Source of the DNA: Sphingobacterium sp. CZ-UAM
GTDB lineage: Bacteria; Bacteroidota; Bacteroidia; Sphingobacteriales; Sphingobacteriaceae
Reading direction: 5' to 3'
Assembly: GCF_002000245.1 (NCBI RefSeq)
Contig: NZ_MTCM01000006.1
Location: 62,001 to 126,000, forward strand
DNA: 64,000 bases
Shown: positions 52,612-61,939 of the stretch, piece after piece
Layout: every line of letters begins with the position of its first letter
Position numbering within the stretch: position 1 is the first letter of the stretch
Notes under the pieces: generated by a model
Database searches by the model: none
What the model saw: the letters and a program-made list of their open reading frames with translations, nothing else
What the model was told of the DNA's origin: nothing
Position numbers and translations under genes: made by a program

Positions 52612-54756
52612 TTATTTACGCGCATTGATGGAGACCTTAGTTCCTTTGTTTAAAACCAACATCATTAGACCATCTGCTTCCTCTGTGTAACTACCCTTTC
52701 CATGTATTTTAACAATTGGCGCCACCATATCCAGTTTGACTTTCAATACCCCTCCATATTGACTTGTAATTTCTACAGCTATTGTCTTTCCGTTTTTACG
52801 TTGAGCTGAAATCAAGTTGCCACCATCTGCCAAAAAATTACTGAACGAAATATCCTTCCATTTGCTGGGAACAGCCGGAAATATCCGCAATACCCCATTC
52901 CAATATTGCAAACATAGCTCTTGAATACTTGCCATGGCTGCTAAGGGAGTTTCGATCACTGGACCGCTTTCAGCATATAAGGTATTCGGTTTAATATACT
53001 TGTTCAGCAAAATATCCAACGAGGCAAGAGCAGCATCGCCGCGCCCCATCATAGCGTACATGGAGGCAGCCCCTGAGAAAGAATAACCCTGAAGCAATTG
53101 TTTTTTACTCTGCCAATGTGCGATAGATTTTTCAATGAGCGCCCTGTTTTCCTTTTGATCCCAGTTTACATCATAAAAAGGATAGATCATCATCAGATGA
53201 GAATAATGTCGGTGCGATTCATCATAAGCTACATCTCTGGCAATCATAAAGCCATCACTGTTTTGTGGATATTCGATCAGGTGTTTCATTACATCATCCC
53301 ATACAGCATGAAGTGAATCCTTGCCACCTCGCTCACTATCCAATTCCAGAAGAGTCTTCAGACCCCATCTTAGGATTGATAGGTCATAATTTGTATTATA
53401 GGCAAATCCTTTCGGATATTCAGGGGAGTAGGTTTTAACGGCGATATAGTATTTTCCGGTTTGGTCCTTTTCCAATAAATGCAAATAATAGTTGACAGCT
53501 TCTTTCAAAAGCGGAAATAAACGGTCATAAACATCTTTTGACATTGTTGCCCGATAATACTGGTAGTAACTATGAAGTAACCATACCAGGTTACCAAGTT
53601 CCTTCTCCCCGTCGGATGCCTGTTCTAACGAGACACCTTTTTGCAACAGAACGGGGCTCCATAAATCTGCTGCTGAAGAACGCCCCACGGCGATGCTGTT
53701 GTAACGATAGGGTTTCGGAGCATTGAGACGCAGATTATCTTTGTTTTGGTCAATCATTTGAATCAAGGAATTGGCGATATCCAGATGATTTGCTTTAAAT
53801 GTCGGTGAATATGCAAGCTGCATATTTAGATTGAGCCAATAAGCTGGCCAGGGAGTGGGACTTGTCCACGGCCCCTGCAGATCCATAGCCGGGTTGCCCG
53901 ATCGGGTTGCGCTTGCCAGCTTGTACAATTGCATATCGTAAAAGCCTTGGTAGATTGAATCAGGCAATTCAAGTGTAGAGGCCTTAAAATAGCTCGCCCA
54001 CCATTGACGATGTTCTTTCAAATCTGTATTTATTTCCTCTACACGATATTTTTTAAGATACGCTAACGTTTGTTGGGTAAAATCCGTTGATTTTTGACTA
54101 TAACCCACTGTAATCACATAGGTATCCGTATCTTTCGTCGATCGAGTTAGATAAGCTGTTGTATACCCGCCGCCCGCTGTTAAGGCTTGTTCATAGTATT
54201 TTATGTGGCCTTGTCGTCCATTCTTTCCAGCAGGATTGGCAAGATACTTCTTCGGTTTTTGGGTATAGGAAAATTTCATGCGAGGACTGATTGCCGAATC
54301 AGCAACCCAATTGAGCGAGTACTTTCCCCGAAAATCTTGTTTTAATACCTCTAATAAGATAATATTATCATTAGAAAGTGTTGTCGTTCTCACTTTGATC
54401 TTTCCCTGATCCGTCAAGACAGTTGCCACAGCATAAGCCTCCTTCAGATAGATATCCCCCCTACTTTGGAGGATTGCACTTCCCAGATCCAGGTCAAAGT
54501 ACCCCAATGGCAGACGGGCTTTATCGAACAACTTGTCTTCCGAATTTGCACGATGATCGTAGACATCCGTCCGCCCGACATCAATACGCACAGATTTTTT
54601 ACCGGACAGGTAAGTCATCGTTCCCAATAGACCATTACCGGTAAATACGCCTTCATATATCGTATTTCCGAGCGGCGCAACTTTAAACTGCGCGAGTCCG
54701 ATTGCTGGTAGGATCAGCGCACAAATAATAGTCAATAGTATTTTTGGTCTCATCAT
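52612..54756 (-). CDS. GH95-like glycoside hydrolase
   Basis: A 714-residue exported enzyme (signal peptide ending GLAQ, about residue 22). An N-terminal beta-sandwich (GNTIYEGVFTGNGLLGTMTY; VRIDVGRTDVYDHR) leads into an alpha6/alpha6 barrel with DLQGPWTSPTPWPAYWLNLN and a C-terminal beta domain. The order matches GH95 and related families (alpha-L-fucosidase or alpha-L-galactosidase activities are known there), but the sequence is divergent and the catalytic residues are not certain from reading alone. It may remove side chains. Start at either of two tandem ATG codons. Confidence 0.65.
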   Translation of the reverse strand: MMRPKILLTIICALILPAIGLAQFKVAPLGNTIYEGVFTGNGLLGTMTYLSGKKSVRIDVGRTDVYDHRANSEDKLFDKARLPLGYFDLDLGSAILQSRGDIYLKEAYAVATVLTDQGKIKVRTTTLSNDNIILLEVLKQDFRGKYSLNWVADSAISPRMKFSYTQKPKKYLANPAGKNGRQGHIKYYEQALTAGGGYTTAYLTRSTKDTDTYVITVGYSQKSTDFTQQTLAYLKKYRVEEINTDLKEHRQWWASYFKASTLELPDSIYQGFYDMQLYKLASATRSGNPAMDLQGPWTSPTPWPAYWLNLNMQLAYSPTFKANHLDIANSLIQMIDQNKDNLRLNAPKPYRYNSIAVGRSSAADLWSPVLLQKGVSLEQASDGEKELGNLVWLLHSYYQYYRATMSKDVYDRLFPLLKEAVNYYLHLLEKDQTGKYYIAVKTYSPEYPKGFAYNTNYDLSILRWGLKTLLELDSERGGKDSLHAVWDDVMKHLIEYPQNSDGFMIARDVAYDESHRHYSHLMMIYPFYDVNWDQKENRALIEKSIAHWQSKKQLLQGYSFSGAASMYAMMGRGDAALASLDILLNKYIKPNTLYAESGPVIETPLAAMASIQELCLQYWNGVLRIFPAVPSKWKDISFSNFLADGGNLISAQRKNGKTIAVEITSQYGGVLKVKLDMVAPIVKIHGKGSYTEEADGLMMLVLNKGTKVSINARK

Positions 54757-55274
54757 ATCGGTTCGCTTCTTTTGAAGACCCCATAAAGATGCCTGATTCT
54801 TTAAGTATAAGCAAGCTCGTTTTACGAAAACGATTGAGTGATTAGCAGGGCAGCAGTGTCAAACAACTCTTTATTGTCAAAAAATCACCGGGACAAGAAC
54901 CCATGGGTAAATACCCACATATAGATCGCTCTATTCTATTAAAAATAAATACAATCAGCAAGATTCAGAATAGCTAGCTATTGGTGTGATTGATTATATG
55001 TTGCATATAGTAGTCAAGTTGGGAAGATCGTACATGTAACAATTCTGTAACTAAATATTACTTCCTAACAGAAAAATCGAAGTCTATATATGAAAGAAAT
55101 AATTTTAGGAGCAGTCTTTTATTATTTTTTCATAAAACAAGAAGAAACAATACGTAAAATTTTAGTTATCAGTTTATATTTAACAGTTTTTTATCTATTT
55201 TTAGGTTCAATATCCAATTGCAGTTATTTTAACAGCCTAAAAGGATCAATTATAAAACAACTAATCCAACCAAC
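54757..55274. other. Divergent control region, no gene
   Basis: This 518-base gap separates the GH95-like gene from the oxidoreductase gene. It contains the inverted repeat at 54818-54832 and a 62-codon AT-rich frame (55090-55278) that overlaps the next start and looks spurious. No clear -33/-7 pair was found. Confidence 0.5.
54818..54832. promoter_or_regulatory. 15-bp palindromic operator candidate
   Basis: CGTTTT-ACG-AAAACG is a perfect inverted repeat 62 bases upstream of the GH95-like ATG. The size and form suit a dimeric HTH repressor such as the ROK protein encoded at 60199-61449, but binding is only a guess. Confidence 0.35.
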
Positions 55275-56543
55275 ATGAAAGAACAGAATTCATCAAGGCG
55301 TGATTTCATTAAAAAATCAGTGGTAGGTGCCGCAGCATTTTCTATTGTACCACGCTTTGTACTTGGAGGCCAAGGCTATCTTGCTCCGAGTGATCATCTA
55401 ACTAAAGGAGTAATTGGCGTCGGAAATATGGGCCGCGGACATTTCGGCTATGCCGGGACAAAAACAGTTGCCATTTGTGACGTTGACAAAAGTCATCTTG
55501 CGGCTGCGCAAAGTGACTTGGGGGGCGGTGTAAAAGAATACCACGATTTCAGAGAATTAATCAAATCTCCTGAAGTAGACATTGTCCACATTGCCACTCC
55601 ACCACACTGGCATGGCCTTATGTCCATCGAAGCCGCTAAAGCAGGAAAAGATATCTGGTGTGAAAAACCAATGACACGGACCATCGGTGAAGGTAAAAAA
55701 GTCAAAGAAGCAATAGCACAGCACGGAAATATGTTCCGTTTAAATACATGGTTCCGCTTCAAAGATGATTTTTATGGAATGAATGTTCCTGTCAGTAAAA
55801 TCAAAAAACTGGTGGATACAGGCATGTTGGGTTGGCCATTAAAAGTGACGATAAGTAAACATACAGGATTTGACTGGAAATTCTATTGGGTTGGAAAAGA
55901 AAATCTACCTGAGGAACAAGTTCCCGCTGAATTGGACTATGACTTTTGGTTGGGCCCAGCACCGTATAAGCCCTATAACAAACACCGTGTACACACTACT
56001 TTTAGAGGATATTGGGATTATGACGGTGGCGGATTAGGTGATATGGGTCAGCATTATATGGACCCGGTACAATATTTCCTAGGTAAGGACAATGAAAGCC
56101 CTGTGAGTGTAGATGTCGATGCTCCGCAACAACATCCAGATGCCGTTGGTACCTGGAGACGTATTACTTTCACTTATGCCGATGGCTGTCAGATCATTTT
56201 GGATGGCGAGGCTAAAGATGAAAAAGCAGCATACATCGAAGGACCTAAAGGCAAACTGTACAAAGGATTTGCGTCCGACATTCCAGATTTGGAAAGAAAA
56301 TTGGCACAGTATCCTGAGCCTGCTCCACAGATTACAGACTTTTTGGAGTCTGTCCGGACACGCGAAAAATTTGCCCTCAATGAAATAAATGGACACCGCT
56401 CCTGTACATTGGTCAACATGGGATTGGCAGCCCTTCGTCTCAACCGCTCATTGAAATACGATTCTCAAAATGAGCAATTTATTGATGATGATGCGGCAAA
56501 CCGTTTAATTCACCAACCAATGCGGGGTCCTTGGTCCATCTAA
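55275..56543 (+). CDS. Tat-exported Gfo/Idh/MocA oxidoreductase
   Basis: A 422-residue NAD(P)-dependent sugar oxidoreductase with a twin-arginine signal (SSRRDFIKKS; cleavage near residue 31). GVIGVGNMGRGHF binds the dinucleotide, CEKPMTRT carries the catalytic-core Lys, and GGGLGDMGQHYMDPVQYFLG closes the active site. Tat export means the tightly bound cofactor is inserted in the cytosol and the enzyme acts in the periplasm. Relatives oxidise or epimerise sugars at C3. It precedes the 3-keto-disaccharide-hydrolase protein by 103 bases; a joint pathway is likely. Confidence 0.88.
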   Translation: MKEQNSSRRDFIKKSVVGAAAFSIVPRFVLGGQGYLAPSDHLTKGVIGVGNMGRGHFGYAGTKTVAICDVDKSHLAAAQSDLGGGVKEYHDFRELIKSPEVDIVHIATPPHWHGLMSIEAAKAGKDIWCEKPMTRTIGEGKKVKEAIAQHGNMFRLNTWFRFKDDFYGMNVPVSKIKKLVDTGMLGWPLKVTISKHTGFDWKFYWVGKENLPEEQVPAELDYDFWLGPAPYKPYNKHRVHTTFRGYWDYDGGGLGDMGQHYMDPVQYFLGKDNESPVSVDVDAPQQHPDAVGTWRRITFTYADGCQIILDGEAKDEKAAYIEGPKGKLYKGFASDIPDLERKLAQYPEPAPQITDFLESVRTREKFALNEINGHRSCTLVNMGLAALRLNRSLKYDSQNEQFIDDDAANRLIHQPMRGPWSI

Positions 56544-56646
56544 CATTTATAATCCGATGAAATATCATGAACAAAAAGAGACATCTGAAAACGGATGGAC
56601 AGCAATTGCCATGATAGCTTCATGCTGATAAAAGATAAAAATCTCA

Positions 56647-59600
56647 ATGAAAAAGATATTTAATTCGCTGGCCGTATTACTCCTCATCTCGAGTGCCTCA
56701 TATGCCCAGCAACCACAAAATAGAACTACAGCTACCAAAATAGCTGACGTGCTCGCCCAACAACCGGCGGAGGAAAAAGAAAAGTTTCTACTCGCCATGC
56801 ATGAGCTGGAAGGATTTACTTCCGATGACATCGTTGCGTTCCTAAAAGGCCTAAAAGCTCCCGGAAGTAATAATGCGCCTATTGAATTTGCAGCCAATAG
56901 CTATTCTTTTTATGTTAATCAACCAGGAAAAGAGCAGCAAAAAAAAGTATTTGTTGAAGGCCTGGCAAAATCCATCGCACAACTGAGTGAGCCTACAAAT
57001 CAGGTTTTTGCTCTACGATTGCTACGTCAATGCGCGGATAACACCGCAATTCCAGCTGTCGCGAATTGTCTAACGAACGATGGCCTAGCTGATGCTGCAG
57101 CAAGAACTTTGGTATCTATCGGTACCAACGAGTCTGCTGCGGCCCTAGAAAAGGCATTAGCAGCTTCTACGACCGAAAAAACTGCAATCGCTCTTGTTAC
57201 AGCATTAGGTGATCTAAAGGTTGCAAATGCCGAAACTGCGATTTTGAATTTAACCCAAAAATATAGTTCAGATGCTTTCCAACGTACAGCGTTGATCGCT
57301 CTGAGTAAAATTGGCGGTACAGCTTCGGCGCCTTTATTTCAAAATAAATTAAACGATGCGGCGTATAGCTACGATAAATTTGACGCTGTAGGCCTAGGTA
57401 TTGATTACGCGCAATCGCTGATCGACAATAAACATGAGCAGGATGCGGTCAAATTCCTGAATAAATTCTTCCAGGAATCACAAAAAGCAAAATCCATTAA
57501 CGGCCAATTTGCTTCATTGAAATTATTGGCAGCCATCGATCCAAATAAACAAAAGAAAAATCTTCTGTCTGCTGTAAAAAGCGACAATGGTGCATACCGA
57601 AACCTTGCATTACAACTGCTTGGAAAGTACGGAAAAGGTGGTGATGCTAAAAGCCTGCTCACCCTAGCAAGTAAAGGTACTCCGGAAGTACAGGAAAGTG
57701 TCCTCAACTACCTTGCACATAATGGATCGGCAAGTAGTTTAAATGCAATTCAGGCCTTGGTCGGTAAAACAACTTCACCGGTAACAAAATTAGCAGGATT
57801 AAGTGCTATCAATACGCTTTCCCAAGGCAAAGAGACCAATACCTTAATACAAGCCTTCGACACGGATCAAGAATTCAACAATTCTGTTAAGGCACTTATC
57901 CTCTCTTCAAAGGATGCAAATGTGATCAATGATGTCAATACTGCTCTCGCATCTGTTGATGACAATAAAAAAGTTCAGCTACTGGATATATTGAGCAAAC
58001 GCTCCAATAATGCTTCTTCCAAAGCTGTTCTGGCGATCAAAACAACAAATCCGACAGTAGCAGAAGCAATAAATAAGGCATTACCGAATGTTGCTCAGGA
58101 ATCCGACCTTGAAGAACTTTTCAATAGGTTGAATACAACCTCTGATCCAAACTCCGCGAAGCTGTTGCAAAAGGCGATTGTCAATGTTGTTCAATCAAGC
58201 TCCAATGCAAAAGGGCTAACAGAAAAACTAGCTGCCAATATTTCAAAATCGGCAGCTCCTAGCGCTTCAAAGTATTTTCCTATTTTTGCTGGACTCGGTG
58301 ATGATCAATCCTTAAAAGCAGTCAGCAATTACGTGAATAATAATAATCCGGGGTTAAGGGCTGCAGCCATTACCTCATTGTCTAGCTGGTCATCTGCGAA
58401 TGCCCTTCCTGAATTGATAGCGCTATCAAGAACGGAAAAAGATGACAACCTATTCAGCACGGTGTACAGAGGATTAATCAAATCCATTTCATCTTCGGCT
58501 AATACAGCAGATCAAAAAACGCTTCTATTGCGCGATGCATTTCGTGTTGCAAAAACTGTGGAACAGAAGAAAGCTGCACTATCAGCTCTTCAGCCAACAG
58601 GAACCTATCAAGCCTTCATTTTTGCCGCGGATAAAATGGCTGATTCCCAGTTGGGAGAAGCCGCTGCAAATACAGCCATGAATATTGCCATGGACAATAA
58701 ATATTATGGCAGTAAAGTTAGAGAAGTCCTAGAACAGGTCATCGGTAAACTGTCCGGTAGCGAAAGTGGGTACTTGAAAGAAGCAGTTGTGCGTTATCTC
58801 TCTGAGATGCCAATAAAAGAAGGTTATGTATCGCTTTTCAACGGCAAGGATCTTAGCGGCTGGAAGGGTTTAGTTGCTGATCCGATCAAACGTAGTAAAA
58901 TGAATACCAAGACTTTGGCAGCCGAACAAGCGAAAGCAGACGAGATCATGCGTAAAGGTTGGTCTGTTTCAAATGGGGAGATCGTTTTTAGTGGCAAAGG
59001 AGATAATCTGGCTACAATAAAACAATACGGAGATTTTGAGATGCTTGTAGATTGGAAATTGGAGAACTATGGCGGTGTAGACGGTGATGCCGGTATTTAC
59101 TTGAGAGGTACTCCGCAAGTACAAATTTGGGATATTGCCAATACCAGAGTTGGTGCCCAAGTTGGCTCCGGTGGATTATATAACAACCAGAAAAATGAAA
59201 GCAAACCGCTCAAGGTTGCTGACAACGCCACAGGTGAATGGAATACGTTTAAAATCAAAATGGTCGACGATAAAGTCACAGTTTGGTTAAATGGACAACT
59301 GGTCACAGATAATATTCCGTTAGAAAATTATTGGGACAGAAACCAATCTATTTTCCCTACTGAACAGATCGAACTTCAAGCTCACGGTTCTGTTGTATAT
59401 TATAGAGATCTCTTCATCAAAGAATTTCCTAGAAAACAGATCTTTAAAATGAGCGATCAGGAGAAAAGAGAAGGTTTTGAGGTGCTATTTGACGGAACAA
59501 ACCTAGACAAATGGACTGAGAACAAAGCTTACATCGTTAATGATGAAGGTTATATCTGGGTATACCCTAATGCTAAATTTGGCGGGAACCTCTATACAAA

Positions 59601-60048
59601 AGAAGAGTACTCGGACTTTGTATATCGTTTCGACTTCAAATTGACTCCAGGAGCTAATAATGGTGTCGGAATACGTGCCCCATTAGAAGGCGACGCGGCT
59701 TATGAAGCCATGGAGATCCAGGTGCTTGATAATGATGCCGATGTCTATAAAGATCTAAAACCTTATCAATACCATGGTTCGATCTATGGCGTGGTAACAG
59801 CAAAAAGAGGTTATCTAAAACCTTTGGGCGAGTGGAACTCCGAAGAAATCTATGTAAAAGGCAACCGTGTGAAAGTGACGTTGAATGGCACCGTCATTGT
59901 CGATGCTGATATTGCCGAAGCGAGTAAAAACGGAACGCTGGATGGTAAAGAGCACCCAGGTTTAAAACGTACAAGTGGCCATATCGGTTTCTTGGGACAC
60001 GGAACAGAAGTATTCTTCAAAGATATCCGCGTAAAAAGACTCAAATAG
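56647..60048 (+). CDS. HEAT-repeat protein with two 3-keto-disaccharide hydrolase domains
   Basis: An 1133-residue secreted protein. After a signal peptide (ending SYAQQ, about residue 21) come about 700 residues of helical HEAT-type repeats. Two 3-keto-disaccharide hydrolase (DUF1080) domains follow: residues 725-920 (SLFNGKDLSGWKG; GDAGIYLRGTPQVQIWD) and 942-1133 (VLFDGTNLDKWTE; NNGVGIRAPLEGDAAYEAME). Members of this family split glycosides already oxidised to the 3-keto form. Two catalytic modules on one scaffold suggest different substrates or a processive arrangement. It pairs with the upstream oxidoreductase. Confidence 0.85.
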   Translation: MKKIFNSLAVLLLISSASYAQQPQNRTTATKIADVLAQQPAEEKEKFLLAMHELEGFTSDDIVAFLKGLKAPGSNNAPIEFAANSYSFYVNQPGKEQQKKVFVEGLAKSIAQLSEPTNQVFALRLLRQCADNTAIPAVANCLTNDGLADAAARTLVSIGTNESAAALEKALAASTTEKTAIALVTALGDLKVANAETAILNLTQKYSSDAFQRTALIALSKIGGTASAPLFQNKLNDAAYSYDKFDAVGLGIDYAQSLIDNKHEQDAVKFLNKFFQESQKAKSINGQFASLKLLAAIDPNKQKKNLLSAVKSDNGAYRNLALQLLGKYGKGGDAKSLLTLASKGTPEVQESVLNYLAHNGSASSLNAIQALVGKTTSPVTKLAGLSAINTLSQGKETNTLIQAFDTDQEFNNSVKALILSSKDANVINDVNTALASVDDNKKVQLLDILSKRSNNASSKAVLAIKTTNPTVAEAINKALPNVAQESDLEELFNRLNTTSDPNSAKLLQKAIVNVVQSSSNAKGLTEKLAANISKSAAPSASKYFPIFAGLGDDQSLKAVSNYVNNNNPGLRAAAITSLSSWSSANALPELIALSRTEKDDNLFSTVYRGLIKSISSSANTADQKTLLLRDAFRVAKTVEQKKAALSALQPTGTYQAFIFAADKMADSQLGEAAANTAMNIAMDNKYYGSKVREVLEQVIGKLSGSESGYLKEAVVRYLSEMPIKEGYVSLFNGKDLSGWKGLVADPIKRSKMNTKTLAAEQAKADEIMRKGWSVSNGEIVFSGKGDNLATIKQYGDFEMLVDWKLENYGGVDGDAGIYLRGTPQVQIWDIANTRVGAQVGSGGLYNNQKNESKPLKVADNATGEWNTFKIKMVDDKVTVWLNGQLVTDNIPLENYWDRNQSIFPTEQIELQAHGSVVYYRDLFIKEFPRKQIFKMSDQEKREGFEVLFDGTNLDKWTENKAYIVNDEGYIWVYPNAKFGGNLYTKEEYSDFVYRFDFKLTPGANNGVGIRAPLEGDAAYEAMEIQVLDNDADVYKDLKPYQYHGSIYGVVTAKRGYLKPLGEWNSEEIYVKGNRVKVTLNGTVIVDADIAEASKNGTLDGKEHPGLKRTSGHIGFLGHGTEVFFKDIRVKRLK

Positions 60049-60066
60049 TCTTACGAAGCGTAAAAG

Positions 60067-60097
60067 AGAGGGGATAAGGTATCTTATCCCCTTTTTT
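60067..60097 (+). terminator. Terminator of the oxidoreductase/HEAT operon
   Basis: AGGGGATAAG and CTTATCCCCT form a 10-bp stem with a 4-base loop (GTAT), followed by a run of six T. It begins 19 bases past the stop codon. Confidence 0.9.
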
Positions 60098-60198
60098 CTA
60101 AAAGACCGGCTTGTTTGACAAGTGAGAAAATAACCGAATGATTCCAAAACTTTTATTAAATTAAAGCGCTAGGATTCTAATTCAAAATATGATGTTTT

Positions 60199-61449
60199 AT
60201 GACAAAAGCCGTAAACTTACTGATTAACAAAAAATTGGACAGTAAACCCGAAAAGAAAAATCTGTTCAATAAACTTTCAATTATCAAATTAATCGCCGAA
60301 TTAGGATCTGTATCAGTAAACGACATTGTAAAAAACCTATCCCTAAGCCTTCCTACAGTCAACAGCTTGATTGCGGAACTATTGGAGGACAATATTGTTC
60401 TTCAATTTGACAAGGGAGAATCTATCGGTGGTCGCAAACCAAACCTATATCGCCTGTGTGATGGACTGTTTCAAGTCCTATGCATCGAACTACAGCGCTT
60501 TTCCATCACATTGAGTATCATGGACAACAATCAAAATGTAGTTGCTGAAACAGTAGAACTGGACAATGAGCTTTCACGCAATGCAGACAACCTCCATGAT
60601 ATTACGCAGATTATCGATCAATATCTGCTGGAGAAATCAGTGGACACCGAAAATTTAACCGGGCTGATCATTAGTATGCCGGGTCTGATCAATGCGGAGG
60701 AAGGAACCAATGAAACGTTTTTGCATGACGCTTCCCAATCTATTACAGCATTTTTCGAAACCAAATACAGAAAACCTGTTTATATACTCAATGACGTAAA
60801 GGGAGCTGCCTATGCCGAACTGAAATTTGGCCTTGCCAAAAACACCCGGAATAGTCTCATTATTTTAATGGATTGGGGGATAGGTCTTGGAATAGTTTCA
60901 AATGGCGAAGTTTATCTCGGCCGCGATGGTTATTCCGGGGAAGTGGGCCATATGCCATTCATCGATAACGGCGAATTGTGTTATTGTGGTAAAAGAGGCT
61001 GTCTTGAAACGGTGGCTTCAGGAATTGCTTTGGTCAACAATGCAAAACAGGAAATCCAAAAAGGTGAATTGACCAAACTCAATGAATTACAGAAGGAAGA
61101 GTTAGATCACCTCACACCGACACATGTGATCGAAGCGGCCAATAAAGGGGATCAGTTTGCCATCAATCAAATTTCTAAATTGGGAACAAATCTAGGCAAA
61201 GCATTTGCCTCTTTGATCCAACTGCTCAATCCAGAACTCATTGTGCTGGGGGGTAAAATCGCCAAAGCCAATGAACTCATTACGATCCCGATACAACAGG
61301 CCATCAATTCATACACAATGGCTATCTTAAAAGAACATTGCGATATAAAAGTTTCCAGCCTGAATCTGGACAGTAATACAATCGGTTTGACAAACTATTT
61401 TATTACAAAATATCTGTCTGTCGAATTACTCCAGAAGTCCAAAATTTAA
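60199..61449 (+). CDS. ROK-family transcriptional regulator
   Basis: A 416-residue NagC/Mlc-type repressor. An N-terminal winged HTH (about residues 25-80, IKLIAELGSVSVNDIVKNLS) precedes the ROK sugar-kinase fold: DWGIGLGIVSNGEVYLG, GYSGEVGHMPF and the zinc site CYCGKRGCLE. It would sense a sugar or amino-sugar derivative in the cytosol. Its position after the 3-keto cassette suggests it controls that cassette or the PUL. Its stop overlaps the convergent gene by 4 bases. Confidence 0.88.
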   Translation: MTKAVNLLINKKLDSKPEKKNLFNKLSIIKLIAELGSVSVNDIVKNLSLSLPTVNSLIAELLEDNIVLQFDKGESIGGRKPNLYRLCDGLFQVLCIELQRFSITLSIMDNNQNVVAETVELDNELSRNADNLHDITQIIDQYLLEKSVDTENLTGLIISMPGLINAEEGTNETFLHDASQSITAFFETKYRKPVYILNDVKGAAYAELKFGLAKNTRNSLIILMDWGIGLGIVSNGEVYLGRDGYSGEVGHMPFIDNGELCYCGKRGCLETVASGIALVNNAKQEIQKGELTKLNELQKEELDHLTPTHVIEAANKGDQFAINQISKLGTNLGKAFASLIQLLNPELIVLGGKIAKANELITIPIQQAINSYTMAILKEHCDIKVSSLNLDSNTIGLTNYFITKYLSVELLQKSKI

Positions 61450-61805
61450 AACTGACCTGTACTCAATAAGACCAGAGTACAGGCTCTTTCGGTTTTTATG
61501 CCATTTTCCATAGCCAAGCGCTCCAGTTCAGCATTCTCCGCCCCCGGATTAAAGATAATACGCTTTGGCTTTGTTGCCAGTATATAGTCATAATACCCCT
61601 TCTGATTCTGCTCGCCAAGATACATGGTTATGGTATCAATATCGGTATGCACTTCACCTTTTGTTTCAATAGTAACACCTGCAGCTTCTCCACCGCTTAG
61701 ACCGATATTAACAATGTCGTGTCCATGCTTACGGAGCATATTCGCAGCTTTATTTGAATAGCGCGAAGGATTCGTACTGGCACCTAAGATTAATGTCTTT
61801 TTCAT
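61446..61805 (-). CDS. CoA-binding domain protein
   Basis: A 119-residue single-domain Rossmann protein of the CoA_binding (YccU-like) family: MKKTLILGASTNPSRYSNKA at the start, KPKRIIFNPGAENAELERLA in the middle. It binds CoA; the cellular role is not known. A likely promoter lies at 61837-61868. Confidence 0.85.
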   Translation of the reverse strand: MKKTLILGASTNPSRYSNKAANMLRKHGHDIVNIGLSGGEAAGVTIETKGEVHTDIDTITMYLGEQNQKGYYDYILATKPKRIIFNPGAENAELERLAMENGIKTERACTLVLLSTGQF

Positions 61806-61836
61806 CCTAATACTTTTTATTTGTTCATCTATTACG

Positions 61837-61868
61837 CAACTTTATGCATTTATATAGTTTTCGTCAAT
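61837..61868 (-). promoter_or_regulatory. Promoter of the CoA-binding gene
   Basis: On the minus strand ATTG (61865-61868), 20 bases, then TAAAGTTG (61837-61844), one mismatch from TAnnTTTG, 32 bases before the ATG. Confidence 0.45.
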
Positions 61869-61939
61869 ATGAATTCTTAAATTCTGTCCCTTCGTGTATG
61901 CGTCCTATTTAAACTTTCTCATTGATGAAGCGAATTGAT

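Noticed and set aside
55090..55278. 62-codon hydrophobic frame upstream of the oxidoreductase
   Set aside because: Very AT-rich, overlaps the next start by 4 bases, and is more likely the 5' leader; the hydrophobic product is what AT-rich DNA gives by chance.
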